This document shows, piece by piece, positions 51,152 through 58,734 of a stretch of DNA of 64,000 bases. The notes below the pieces were generated by a model. That model made no database searches. It was not told where the DNA came from and saw nothing but the letters and a program-made list of their open reading frames with translations. Each line of letters opens with the position of its first letter. Position 1 is the first letter of the stretch. Origin of the DNA: Methylobacterium aquaticum (GTDB lineage Bacteria > Pseudomonadota > Alphaproteobacteria > Rhizobiales > Beijerinckiaceae); assembly GCF_016804325.1 (NCBI RefSeq), contig NZ_CP043627.1, forward strand, positions 62,001-126,000, in the 5' to 3' direction. Both the position numbers and the translations under genes were made by a program.

Positions 51152-51177
51152 AAAAAGCCGGCCCCGAGGGGCCGGCC
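51152..51177 (-). terminator. Intrinsic terminator of the envelope-stress operon
   Basis: On the minus strand: stem GCCGGCCCC/GGGGCCGGC with a 3-base loop, followed by TTTTTCG, about 25 bases after the stop of the 51202-52005 gene. Confidence 0.88.
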
Positions 51178-51201
51178 GGTCGTGATCGGGGATAAGCCGG
51201 A

Positions 51202-52005
51202 TCAGTGCGTCTGCCGGCCCGGCTCGGCCGTGCCGGGCTGCTGGGTCCCGGGCTGGTGGGTCCCAGGCTGGTTCTTGCGCAGCTCGTCCGAGGCGGCGTT
51301 GGCGGCCGCGACGGCGGCATCCTGGGCCTGGTCGAGGGCGGTCTCGACGAATTGACGGCCGCGCTCGGTCGCCTCGCGGGCGTAGCGCAGGCCCTGGTCG
51401 CGGACCTCGTCGGCATAGGGGCCGACGGCCCGGTCTTCCTGGCGGGTGCGCGGCAGGAGCGCGCCGAGCAGCATGCCGGCGGCGAGGCCGACCACGCCGA
51501 CCAGGACCGGGTTCTCGCTCACGAAGCGCTCGACGGCGGTCTGGCCCTGGGCCAGCCGCTCGCTGCCGCGGTCGCGCAGGTCGGCATAGCGCTGCGAGCC
51601 GGTCTCGATCCGGTCGCTGGCCCAGTCGCGGGCGCGGTCGATCGTCTCGGAGCTGCGGCCGCCGACGGCGCCGTAGGCCTGGCTCGCCTGGGCGTGGGCG
51701 CGGTCGATCGCCTCGCTGGCGCCCTGCTTGAGCCGGTCCGCGGCGGCATCGGCCTTGGCGCGCAGGTCCTCGGCGGTCTGGCTGATGCGCTCGCCGATGG
51801 CGGAGGCCGTCTCGCTCACCCGCTCGGAGGCGTGGGCCGCCTTGTCGCCGAGGGTGTCGCCGGCGTCGCGGGCGGCATCGTGCGCGGCGTCGAGGTTCCG
51901 GCGGACGGTGTCGTGGTCCTGGTGCAGGTTGCGCTCGGGCCCCGTGGCAGGGGTGTGGGCCGAGGGGGCGCCCGGATTGGCCGGGTTGATGGTGTGCTCT
52001 GCCAT
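51202..52005 (-). CDS. LEA/YqjD-like helical stress protein with membrane segment
   Basis: 267 residues. About 160 residues of Ala/Asp/Arg/Glu-rich 11-mer-like amphipathic helix (DAARDAGDTLGDKAAHASERVSETASAIGERI; KADAAADRLKQGASEAIDRAHAQ) recall LEA/apolipoprotein-type proteins. One membrane helix follows (PVLVGVVGLAAGMLLGALLP), then more helix and a QPGTHQPGTQQPGT tail. Similar proteins protect membranes or bind ribosomes at the membrane. Last of four genes on the same strand. Confidence 0.75.
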   Translation of the reverse strand: MAEHTINPANPGAPSAHTPATGPERNLHQDHDTVRRNLDAAHDAARDAGDTLGDKAAHASERVSETASAIGERISQTAEDLRAKADAAADRLKQGASEAIDRAHAQASQAYGAVGGRSSETIDRARDWASDRIETGSQRYADLRDRGSERLAQGQTAVERFVSENPVLVGVVGLAAGMLLGALLPRTRQEDRAVGPYADEVRDQGLRYAREATERGRQFVETALDQAQDAAVAAANAASDELRKNQPGTHQPGTQQPGTAEPGRQTH

Positions 52006-52115
52006 GACTCTGGTACTCCTTGGCGCGAGACTCGCGGCGTCTTCAGTGCCGGCGGAGCCTTTGGGGCCGATCGAAGGGTCTCACGAAGGGGCGCCGGCCT
52101 TCGGCCGGCGCCGCC

Positions 52116-52511
52116 TCACATGCGCAGGCCGTCGGCGACGCGGTCGGCCGCCGGGTGCGCGGTCGGCCGGTCGGGATCGTAGACCCGGGCCGCGCCGGTC
52201 TTGAGCACCGGCACCGCCTCGGCCCCGTTCATCGTGGCGTCGAGGTGCTGGCGGCGCTGCGATTCCCGGGCGACGCGGTGGATCAGCCAGCCGACGCCGG
52301 CGACGATCAGCATGACCGGGACGGGATTGCGCCGCACCGCCTCCAGCGCCCCGTCGTAGAGGCCGCTCGCCGGCGATTGCCGCACCGTGCCGAGCATCTC
52401 GTCGACGAGGCTGGCCGGGGAGAGCCGGCCCTGGATCTGGTCGATGGTCCGGTCGAGCCGGGCCCGGGTCTCCTCGATGTCGTGCTCGAGTTCGTTGATC
52501 GACTGGGTCAT
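52116..52511 (-). CDS. DUF3618 family protein
   Basis: 131 residues. The DUF3618 signature INELEHDIEETRARLDRTIDQIQGRLSPASLVDE at the N-terminus is followed by a membrane helix (VPVMLIVAGVGWLIHRVA) and a polar tail. It overlaps the holin-like gene upstream by four bases (ATGA), so the two are coupled. The family accompanies stress-operon membrane proteins. Confidence 0.88.
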   Translation of the reverse strand: MTQSINELEHDIEETRARLDRTIDQIQGRLSPASLVDEMLGTVRQSPASGLYDGALEAVRRNPVPVMLIVAGVGWLIHRVARESQRRQHLDATMNGAEAVPVLKTGAARVYDPDRPTAHPAADRVADGLRM

Positions 52512-52933
52512 CCCGACACCCTCTCGGACAGGACCCTCGCATCCTGGCGCACCTGGCGCGTCGTGCGGGTCGGCGTCAGCGTGGACAGGGACATGGCGCT
52601 GCGGCCCCACAGGGCGAGGCCGATGCCGATCGCCAGGAACACCGCCCCGACGATCAGGGCGGCGAGCGCCTCCGAGTTCACCACCGTGGCGAGCCACTTC
52701 ACCAGGGCGTCGGTGAGCACCAGCAGGGCGACGACGGCGAAGACGGCCGCGCCCACCATCATGCCGAGCCCGAGGAACAGCGACCTCAGGTTGTTCGACA
52801 TCTCGGTGCGGAAGAGGGCGATCTCCTTGCGGGCGAGATCGGTGGTCTCGCGCAGGGCATCACCGAGGAGGCCCTGGATGCTCCCGGGGGCTCCGGTGCC
52901 GCCGAGCGGGCGGCCGGCATTGGGGTCGGCCAT
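52508..52933 (-). CDS. Phage_holin_3_6 (DUF1469) family membrane protein
   Basis: 141 residues: an amphipathic N-terminal helix (DALRETTDLARKEIALFRTEMSNNL), two membrane helices (LFLGLGMMVGAAVFAVVALLVLTDAL and LAALIVGAVFLAIGIGLALW) and a charged tail. Despite the holin name, this family is a common chromosomal envelope protein in stress operons and not evidence of prophage. Confidence 0.87.
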   Translation of the reverse strand: MADPNAGRPLGGTGAPGSIQGLLGDALRETTDLARKEIALFRTEMSNNLRSLFLGLGMMVGAAVFAVVALLVLTDALVKWLATVVNSEALAALIVGAVFLAIGIGLALWGRSAMSLSTLTPTRTTRQVRQDARVLSERVSG

Positions 52934-52947
52934 CGCGGCGTCCTCCT

Positions 52948-53589
52948 TCAGGCCGAGTAGCGCGGGCCGGACGCGCCGGTGCGGTAGGGATCGGGCCGGG
53001 TGGTCTCGGGCTCGCTGTGGGCGCCCGGAACGTCGCGGGAGCGCGCGGCATACGGATCGTACGACGTGCCGCGGGCGCGGTCGGCACCCACTTCCGGCCC
53101 GCGGGCGAAGGCCTCGCGCCCGTCGAGGACGTGCGCGGGATGGGCCGAGGCGCGGATGAAGCGGGCGGCGAGGAAGCCGGTGAGGAAGGTCGCCACCGCG
53201 ACGGCGGCGGGCCGGCGCCGGGCCACCGACTCGATCTCGCTGTAGAAATCCTCGAAGCTGCGCTCGCGGATCGAGCCCGAGAGCTGCTCGAGGCCTTCCG
53301 CCGCGCTGTCGAAGAACGCCTTCACGTTCGGCTGCTGGTCGAGCTTGCCGCCGGAATCGCGCAGGGCCTGGGCGAGGTCGGAGACCGACTGGGCGGCGTC
53401 GCCTTTGCGGCGGTCGACGTAGCCGTGGACCTGCTCGCGGGCCGACTCGACCAGGCTGTAGCCGCGCTCCATCGCGACGTCGCCGAGCTGGCGCACGTCG
53501 TGGCGCAGCTCGTTCCAATCCGCCGGGCGCTCGCCGGGGGCACCCCGGTCGTCCGACCGGTGCGGTCCGTTCTCGTAACCCGCGCTCAT
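52948..53589 (-). CDS. Stress-operon helical membrane protein, function unknown
   Basis: 213 residues. A long amphipathic helical region (LRHDVRQLGDVAMERGYSLVESAREQVHGYVDRRKGDAAQSVSDLAQALRDSG) is followed by a short hydrophobic segment (AVAVATFLTGFLAARFI) and a polar C-terminus. It is the first gene of the four-gene operon, which ends at 51202, and lies about 80 bases downstream of a candidate EcfG promoter. Confidence 0.75.
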   Translation of the reverse strand: MSAGYENGPHRSDDRGAPGERPADWNELRHDVRQLGDVAMERGYSLVESAREQVHGYVDRRKGDAAQSVSDLAQALRDSGGKLDQQPNVKAFFDSAAEGLEQLSGSIRERSFEDFYSEIESVARRRPAAVAVATFLTGFLAARFIRASAHPAHVLDGREAFARGPEVGADRARGTSYDPYAARSRDVPGAHSEPETTRPDPYRTGASGPRYSA

Positions 53590-53669
53590 CAGGGGCACTC
53601 CATTCTCTGTCGGCGCGGCGGGCAGGCCGGACCGGCCGCCGCGCCGACACATGCGACGATATTGCGAGT

Positions 53670-53694
53670 AACAGCAGCCAAGGCGCCCGGTTCC
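53670..53694 (-). promoter_or_regulatory. Candidate EcfG (general stress) promoter
   Basis: On the minus strand: GGAAC (53694-53690), 17 bases, then GTT (53672-53670), i.e. GGAAC-N16-TGTT. The alphaproteobacterial EcfG consensus is GGAAC-N16-17-CGTT, so one base differs in the -10. It points at the operon starting at 53589, whose gene types (DUF3618, holin-like, LEA-like) are typical EcfG targets. Confidence 0.65.
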
Positions 53695-53972
53695 GGCCTC
53701 ATCCGGGGAGGAATCGCCGAGGGATTCCTCGACGGATTCCTGTGGAGCGCCGGGCACAGCCGGTGCGGGTGCGAACGACGCCGGATTCGTCGGGAGGGTT
53801 GACCATTTCGTACGGATCGCGCTTGCTCACCGCGCGTTTTCTCTGTCCGGGGTGGATGGACGCGGCGACGTTCCCGCCCCGGATCTCGAAGTGTGTCGCA
53901 TTGTCCGACGAACCGGTGCCCACGTCGTCGGACAATGCACTCAGGTCCGTGCAGCCGGAGTCCATACCCGCC

Positions 53973-55394
53973 GTGTCACGCCTCATCATCGTGTCGAATC
54001 GCGTCGCCGTCCCGGATGCGGGCTCCAAGGCGGTCGCGGCCGGCGGGCTCGCCGTCGCCCTCAAGGAGGCCTTCACGGCCTACAAGGGCCTCTGGTTCGG
54101 CTGGAGCGGCAAGATCACCGACAACCCGTCCTCCGAGCCGGTGATCGCCGACCGGGGCCGGGTGCAATACGCGGTGATGGACCTCTCGCCCCAGGACCAC
54201 CGCGAGTATTACAGCGGCTTCGCCAACCGGGCGCTCTGGCCGATCATGCATTACCGCCTCGGCCTGGCGGCGTTCTCCCGGGCCGACTATGCCGGCTACC
54301 AGCGCGTCAACCGCATCTTCGCCCAGGCGCTCGCCGGGCTGATCGAGCCGGGCGACCTGATCTGGGTCCACGACTACCATCTGATCCCGCTCGCCTCCGA
54401 GCTCAGGGGCCTGGGCGTCTCGAACCCGATCGGCTACTTCCACCACATCCCCTGGCCGTCCGGCGAGGTGTTCAACACCCTGCCGGCCTCGACCGAACTC
54501 CTGCGCGCGGTCTCCGACTACGACCTGATCGGCCTCCAGACCGACAGCGACGTCCACAACCTGTCGCGCAACCTCGTCGACGAGCTGCGGGCGATCCCGC
54601 TCGGCGGCGGCTCGCTGATGGTCGACGGGCGCCGCACCCGCATCCGCAGCTTCCCGATCGGCATCGACGTCGACGGCTTCCGCCAGGCCGCCGAGCGCGC
54701 CGGCATGAACCGCACCGTGCGCGACACGGTGGCGGGCCTGCGCACCCGCAAGCTCCTCATCGGCGTCGACCGGCTCGACTACTCGAAGGGCGTGCCGGAG
54801 CGGATGGAGGCGGTGGAGCGCTTCTTCGCCTCCAACCCCGACCAGCGCGGCAACGTCGTCTTCCTGCAGATCGCCCCGAAATCCCGCACCGAGGTGCCGG
54901 AATACGAGCAGCTCAGCCGCGACGTGAACGAGGTCCTGGGGAACATCAACGGCTCGCTCGGCGAACCGTCCTGGACGCCGATCCAGTACGTCACCAAGGC
55001 CTATCCCCGCGCGGTGCTGGCGGGGCTCTACCGCGCCGCCCGGGTCGGCGTGGTGACGCCGATGCGCGACGGCATGAACCTCGTCGCCAAGGAATACGTC
55101 GCCGCCCAGAGCGAGGACGATCCGGGCGTGCTGGTGCTGTCGAAGTTCGCCGGCTCCGCCCGCCAGATGCCCGAGGCCCTGCTGGTCAACCCCTACGACC
55201 GGTTCGAGGTGGCGGAGGCCATCCGCGCCGCCCTCTACATGCCCAAGGCCGAGCGCGTGGAGCGCTGGAAGCCGATGTTCGAGCGCATGGCGCGCGAGGA
55301 CGTGGATTGGTGGGCCCGGAGCTATCTCGGCGAGCTGGAAGGGTTCCGCACGGTGGAGCGCGAGCCGCCGGCGGCGGCGGAGCAGGCCCGGTAG
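53973..55394 (+). CDS. otsA: Trehalose-6-phosphate synthase OtsA
   Basis: 473-residue GT20 enzyme joining UDP-glucose and glucose 6-phosphate. The signatures are intact: [94 protein letters not shown] start at 53973 puts the family N-terminus at residue 2; GGAG lies 13 bases upstream. Trehalose is an osmotic and desiccation protectant. otsB is not seen nearby. Divergent from the stress operon. Confidence 0.95.
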   Translation: MSRLIIVSNRVAVPDAGSKAVAAGGLAVALKEAFTAYKGLWFGWSGKITDNPSSEPVIADRGRVQYAVMDLSPQDHREYYSGFANRALWPIMHYRLGLAAFSRADYAGYQRVNRIFAQALAGLIEPGDLIWVHDYHLIPLASELRGLGVSNPIGYFHHIPWPSGEVFNTLPASTELLRAVSDYDLIGLQTDSDVHNLSRNLVDELRAIPLGGGSLMVDGRRTRIRSFPIGIDVDGFRQAAERAGMNRTVRDTVAGLRTRKLLIGVDRLDYSKGVPERMEAVERFFASNPDQRGNVVFLQIAPKSRTEVPEYEQLSRDVNEVLGNINGSLGEPSWTPIQYVTKAYPRAVLAGLYRAARVGVVTPMRDGMNLVAKEYVAAQSEDDPGVLVLSKFAGSARQMPEALLVNPYDRFEVAEAIRAALYMPKAERVERWKPMFERMAREDVDWWARSYLGELEGFRTVEREPPAAAEQAR

Positions 55395-55509
55395 GACCGC
55401 AAAGACCGCCCGCAATCCCGCGCCGAACCCTCCCGGTCGGCGTGTCGGGACCGGGGAGGGCGACGGGTCGAGCCCAGCGGATCGGGTCGGGTCGGTCCGA
55501 CCCGGCCTC

Positions 55510-55845
55510 TCAGGTTCGCTCCGCACCCGGCAGCGGCGCGTCGCAGGCCCTGGCGGCCGTCCAGGCGACGGCGAAGCCGGGATCGATGACGAAAGCGCCG
55601 GTCTCGTCGCGGCGGTACCAGCCGTTCCGCGCCGGCAGGTGGCCGGTGCCGTGGACCGCCGTCGTCACGAGGCCCAGGATGGGGGCGACCAGTTCGGCCG
55701 GCGCGAAGTCCCGCAACCCCGCCGCCGTGACGGCCCCTTGCGCCGCGAAGGCGTCGATCAGCGCGAGGGAGATCGGCTCCGGGACGAGGCGGTGGCGGGC
55801 CCGGACCAGCCGGCGCGCCCGGTAGGAAGCGGCGGGCCAGTCCAT
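55510..55845 (-). CDS. Hypothetical protein, 111 residues
   Basis: Small mixed alpha/beta protein (ARHRLVPEPISLALIDAFAAQGAVTAAGLRDFAPAELVAPILGL ... ARNGWYRRDETGAFVIDPGFAVAW). No family recognised. ATG 55845 has AGGAG with 9-base spacing, better than ATG 55854. It follows the GNAT gene on the same strand at a 73-bp distance, so it may be the last gene of the tail-collar cluster. Confidence 0.6.
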   Translation of the reverse strand: MDWPAASYRARRLVRARHRLVPEPISLALIDAFAAQGAVTAAGLRDFAPAELVAPILGLVTTAVHGTGHLPARNGWYRRDETGAFVIDPGFAVAWTAARACDAPLPGAERT

Positions 55846-55918
55846 CGGGTCCATCTCCTGGCGGCCGCTCGCGGTGCCCTGCGGCGCTGGGGCGACCATT
55901 CCCCGTGCGCCGGCAATG

Positions 55919-56452
55919 TCAAGCGCCGGCTGCCTGCGCCACCCGCCGGGAGACCGGGATCCAGGCCATGTCGTAATGCGGCGGCCGCACGGCGGTGACC
56001 TGGAAGCCCAGGCGCTCGTAGAGGGAGCGCCCGTCGGTGGCGCCGACCATCGGCGTCGAGAGGGTGATCGGCAGGCGCACGCTCTCGGCCGCCGCCTGCA
56101 GGCTGCGCACCAGGTCGGTGCCGATGCCCTTGCCGCGGGCCGCCGCGACGATCGCCAGTTCCGAGATGCGCCAGTCGGCATAGCCGAGATCGACGACGAG
56201 GCGCCCGACCGCCTGGCCGGTGCGCTCGACGATGAAGTCCATGTGCTCGGGATACACGCTCTCCAGCCCCGCCCGCATGGTCCGGAACTGCTGCTCGTAG
56301 AGCGCCTGCAGCACGTCGCGGTCCGTGTCGGCCCAGGACAGCCAGGGGCGCGATTCGATGAAGAGCTGGAGCAGGAAGTCCTGGTCGCTCGGTCGGATCG
56401 GGCGAAGGCCGAGCCCGCCGAACAGCGGGATGGAGCCGGTCTGGGAGGCCAT
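55919..56452 (-). CDS. GNAT family N-acetyltransferase
   Basis: 177 residues. Core: LRPIRPSDQDFLLQLFIESRPWLSWADTDRDVLQALYEQQ, ISELAIVAAARGKGIGTDLVRSLQAAAE (acetyl-CoA loop) and YERLGFQVTAVRPPHYDMAW. The gene lies 72 bases after the DUF6916 gene on the same strand. Acetyltransferases of this type are often found with tail-collar/DUF6916 genes, hinting at modification of the fibre protein or host peptides (inference). Confidence 0.83.
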   Translation of the reverse strand: MASQTGSIPLFGGLGLRPIRPSDQDFLLQLFIESRPWLSWADTDRDVLQALYEQQFRTMRAGLESVYPEHMDFIVERTGQAVGRLVVDLGYADWRISELAIVAAARGKGIGTDLVRSLQAAAESVRLPITLSTPMVGATDGRSLYERLGFQVTAVRPPHYDMAWIPVSRRVAQAAGA

Positions 56453-56524
56453 GCGGCGGGTCTCCGGTCGGGACGGAAGAGAGGGCGGCCCGCGCAGGAA
56501 GCCTGCGGGGCCGCCCGGTGAGGT

Positions 56525-56850
56525 TCAGTTGAAGACCGCCTGGTAGGCGGCGGAGTCCGGGGGGACGCCCGTGGGCATGATCCGCTCGACATAGAGCGGC
56601 CCGATCTCGCCGAGAGCGGGATGCGTCAGCACGCAATCGCCCCCCGGAAGGGCCCCGCCGCCGCCGCCGGGCAGCCGAAGACCAGGGAGAACGCCGTGCG
56701 CGGGCTGCCCGCCATGGTCGAGTGGGGGGATTCCCGGCACGAGGCCAGGGTGACGGCCAGTTCCTGACCGCCCGGGCCCCGCAACGCGAAGCCGTCCCCC
56801 AGCAGGTCCGCAAAGGTCGCCGCCGAGACGGTGTCGAGCGCGACGGTCAC
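56525..56850 (-). pseudogene. DUF6916 family gene, frameshifted
   Basis: The upstream frame starts MTVALDTVSAATFADLLGDGFALRG and reads to TAFSLVFGCPAAAAG. The second frame supplies ALPGGDCVLTHPALGEIGPLYVERIMPTG ... YQAVFN, the typical DUF6916 ending. The switch falls at four G on the minus strand (C-run 56653-56656), where one added G joins the two into a protein of about 108 residues. The start overlaps the tail-collar stop by four bases. DUF6916 proteins accompany tail-collar proteins. Confidence 0.82.
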
Positions 56851-57530
56851 GGCCGGTCCGGGTAGAGGCCGACCAGCGCGATGACGAAGCTCATCGCCAG
56901 CGACGGCTGGTAGTTGGTGAACGGCTGGCCGGCGCCGGCATTGCCGATCGCCACGGTGCCGCCGGTGACGGTCGGGACGCTGAAGGTCTGCCCCGCGGTC
57001 GCGGCATTGCCCGTCACGGTCGTCGCCCCGTCTGCGAGGGGGGTCGTGGCGGGGGCGGGAGTTGCGGTGGCGGAGGTGTAGATCTTCGTGTTCGTACCCC
57101 CGCTCGCCCCCAGCAATGCCGTGTTCGAGGGACTCGCATTGCCTGCCACCGTCGACGCGACGTTGATCGCCACCTTCAGGGTGCCGGCCTGCGGCTGGAT
57201 GGTGACGGTCTGGCTGCCGGTAACCGCCGTGAACGTCGCGCCGTGGCTATGCACCGGCAGGTTGGTGAGCCCGAGCGTCGTGGTCGGGGTGCCGGTCGTC
57301 GTGGCGAGCGGGAAGTTGCTGCCCTGAGACACGCCGGTGCCGATGGGAGCGCGTCCCTGAAGGTCAGGCAGATTGAAGGTCGTACCGGGGTTGCCGCCGA
57401 ACGAATTTCCCATCAGGCTGTAAAGAGCCTGATACTGCATAATTTGCAACGATTGGCCCTGGCACATCGCATAGTTCCGCGGCGCCCAGTTCCAAGGTAT
57501 CATGAATATCATTCCAATCATCGGATCCAT
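56847..57530 (-). CDS. Tail-collar (microcystin-dependent protein-like) fibre protein
   Basis: 227 residues. It starts MDPMIGMIFMIPWNWAPRNYAMCQGQSLQIMQYQALYSLMGNSFGGNPGTTFNLPDLQGRAPIG (signature pieces: NWAPRNYAMCQGQ and FNLPDLQGRAPIG), then a Thr/Ala/Gly-rich stalk (THSHGA, TATPAPATTPLADGATTVTG) and the LAMSFVIALVGLYPD end. Phage_Tail_Collar domain proteins of this sort sit on chromosomes and may form surface or contractile-injection fibres. Its upstream flank is AT-rich, and a decayed paralogue lies just upstream. Confidence 0.85.
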   Translation of the reverse strand: MDPMIGMIFMIPWNWAPRNYAMCQGQSLQIMQYQALYSLMGNSFGGNPGTTFNLPDLQGRAPIGTGVSQGSNFPLATTTGTPTTTLGLTNLPVHSHGATFTAVTGSQTVTIQPQAGTLKVAINVASTVAGNASPSNTALLGASGGTNTKIYTSATATPAPATTPLADGATTVTGNAATAGQTFSVPTVTGGTVAIGNAGAGQPFTNYQPSLAMSFVIALVGLYPDRP

Positions 57531-57723
57531 GGCAAAATTCCTTAGATATGAGTGCGCCGCAGCAACGTTCGCGCAGAACCGAATCGGCCTGATCAGTGAT
57601 TCGTTCGGCACGACGACTGTTAGTCGACCGGAGACCGGTTCCGCAAGCGACCTTTTCGATGTCTGTTCGTCCGGTGAAGGATGTTGGCTCTGACGGAACA
57701 CGCGGATCGGTGAAGGAATTATA

Positions 57724-58011
57724 TCCACCGACTGGGCATGGGACAGCAGATTGGCGGCCGTCAGCGTCGTCGTTTCGGGGCCGCAGGCGATAGCGTATTC
57801 AGCGCTGCTGGTCGGCGACTTGCCCATGCCGACGGCCGGGCGACCCTGAAAGTTCGGCGAGCCAAAAGTGCCTTAGGCGAGAGAGCTGCCATACATGTTG
57901 CTGATGAGGAGCAACAGTTCATGTTGGCGCTAAACGTTCAGCACTTGTCCATGCGTGCCAGGCAGCCCTGCGGTGCGAAATTGAATGAAACGTAAAGATC
58001 ATGCCTGTCAT
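57724..58011 (-). pseudogene. Decayed tail-collar gene remnant
   Basis: On the minus strand from ATG 58011, three frames together give a tail-collar protein: MTGMIFTF in frame one, then NFAPQGCLA, then FQGRPAVGMGKSPTSSAEYAIACGPETTTLTAANLLSHAQS. These match the intact gene's MIGMIFMIPWNWAPRNY, NLPDLQGRAPIGTGV and later blocks. At least two frameshifts and an internal stop (TGA after ARMDKC) disable it, and the 3' half is missing. It shows that the locus once held two tandem fibre genes. Confidence 0.7.
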
Positions 58012-58734
58012 CGCCCCCTGAGGTCGCAATTCCTTAATGGCCTGTAATGCACAAAGATTATTCTTGACCGAATCACTTTCACATTTCGAATCGCCCAGCG
58101 CCGAATCTGATAGACGACGATGTGTCTCTGCAAGCAGCATTTGGAAAAAATTTTACGAGCTTCCTGGAGAGGTGATTAGAACATGAATAGAAAAATATTA
58201 CAATACCTAGTCTGTTTTCGCGTCATGTCGAACCTTCGGGAAACGGCGTGGGCCGCGTGTTACACTCGGCGGTGCCGCGCGATCCCCCGCCCTTGTCCTG
58301 TCGCAAGGGGAAGCGGGACGCTTCCGCCGTAGAGGGCCGGCACGAGGACTCCTCGTCGCGCACGCGCCATCGCTCCCGATGACCCGTGTGGGAAAAATCT
58401 CGTTCTTTATGTAATATTGATCATTACTTTCTTGAAATAAATCTGCTTCTAAAAAATAAAATATGTATTTATTGTGTGATTATTTGATTTTTATGAGAGA
58501 TAAATACATGTCAAGTGACAGCTATGAATAACTTGTCAGGGCAGGCAGTCGTCACTATGGCGAAAATGCCACTTTCGGTCGGTTTGACGATCGTATGCGG
58601 CGGAAAAATCATTTCCTCTCTTTCGCCGTGACGTGGCCGCGGGCATTTTGCCGACCGATATGCCGCGCGACTGGACATGCCCGCCGAGGGAGGGGCTTGT
58701 CGAGCGGACCGTAAATGAATTTAGGAGAATTTCG
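58012..58734 (+). other. AT-rich promoter island upstream of the collagen-Hint gene
   Basis: About 720 bp with no convincing gene; the 58384-58560 part is far more AT-rich than anything else in the window. A 50-codon frame at 58183-58332 has a purine-rich site (GGAGAGG) but an unremarkable Arg/Cys-rich product. A perfect 10-bp inverted repeat lies at 58463-58509. Such DNA is typical of MucR/H-NS-silenced accessory promoters. Confidence 0.5.
58463..58509. promoter_or_regulatory. Inverted repeat in the AT-rich island
   Basis: ATGTATTTAT (58463-58472) and ATAAATACAT (58500-58509) are perfect inverted copies 27 bp apart. It may be a regulator-binding site or hairpin for the collagen-Hint gene 226 bp downstream. 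Confidence 0.5.

Noticed and set aside
52508-57530. Prophage suggested by holin-like and tail-collar labels
   Set aside because: The holin-like family is an ordinary envelope-stress protein, and no capsid, terminase, integrase or lysis genes are present.
58183-58332. 50-codon frame with a purine-rich ribosome site in the AT-rich island
   Set aside because: Product has Arg/Cys/Pro-rich random composition; kept only as a note in the region entry.
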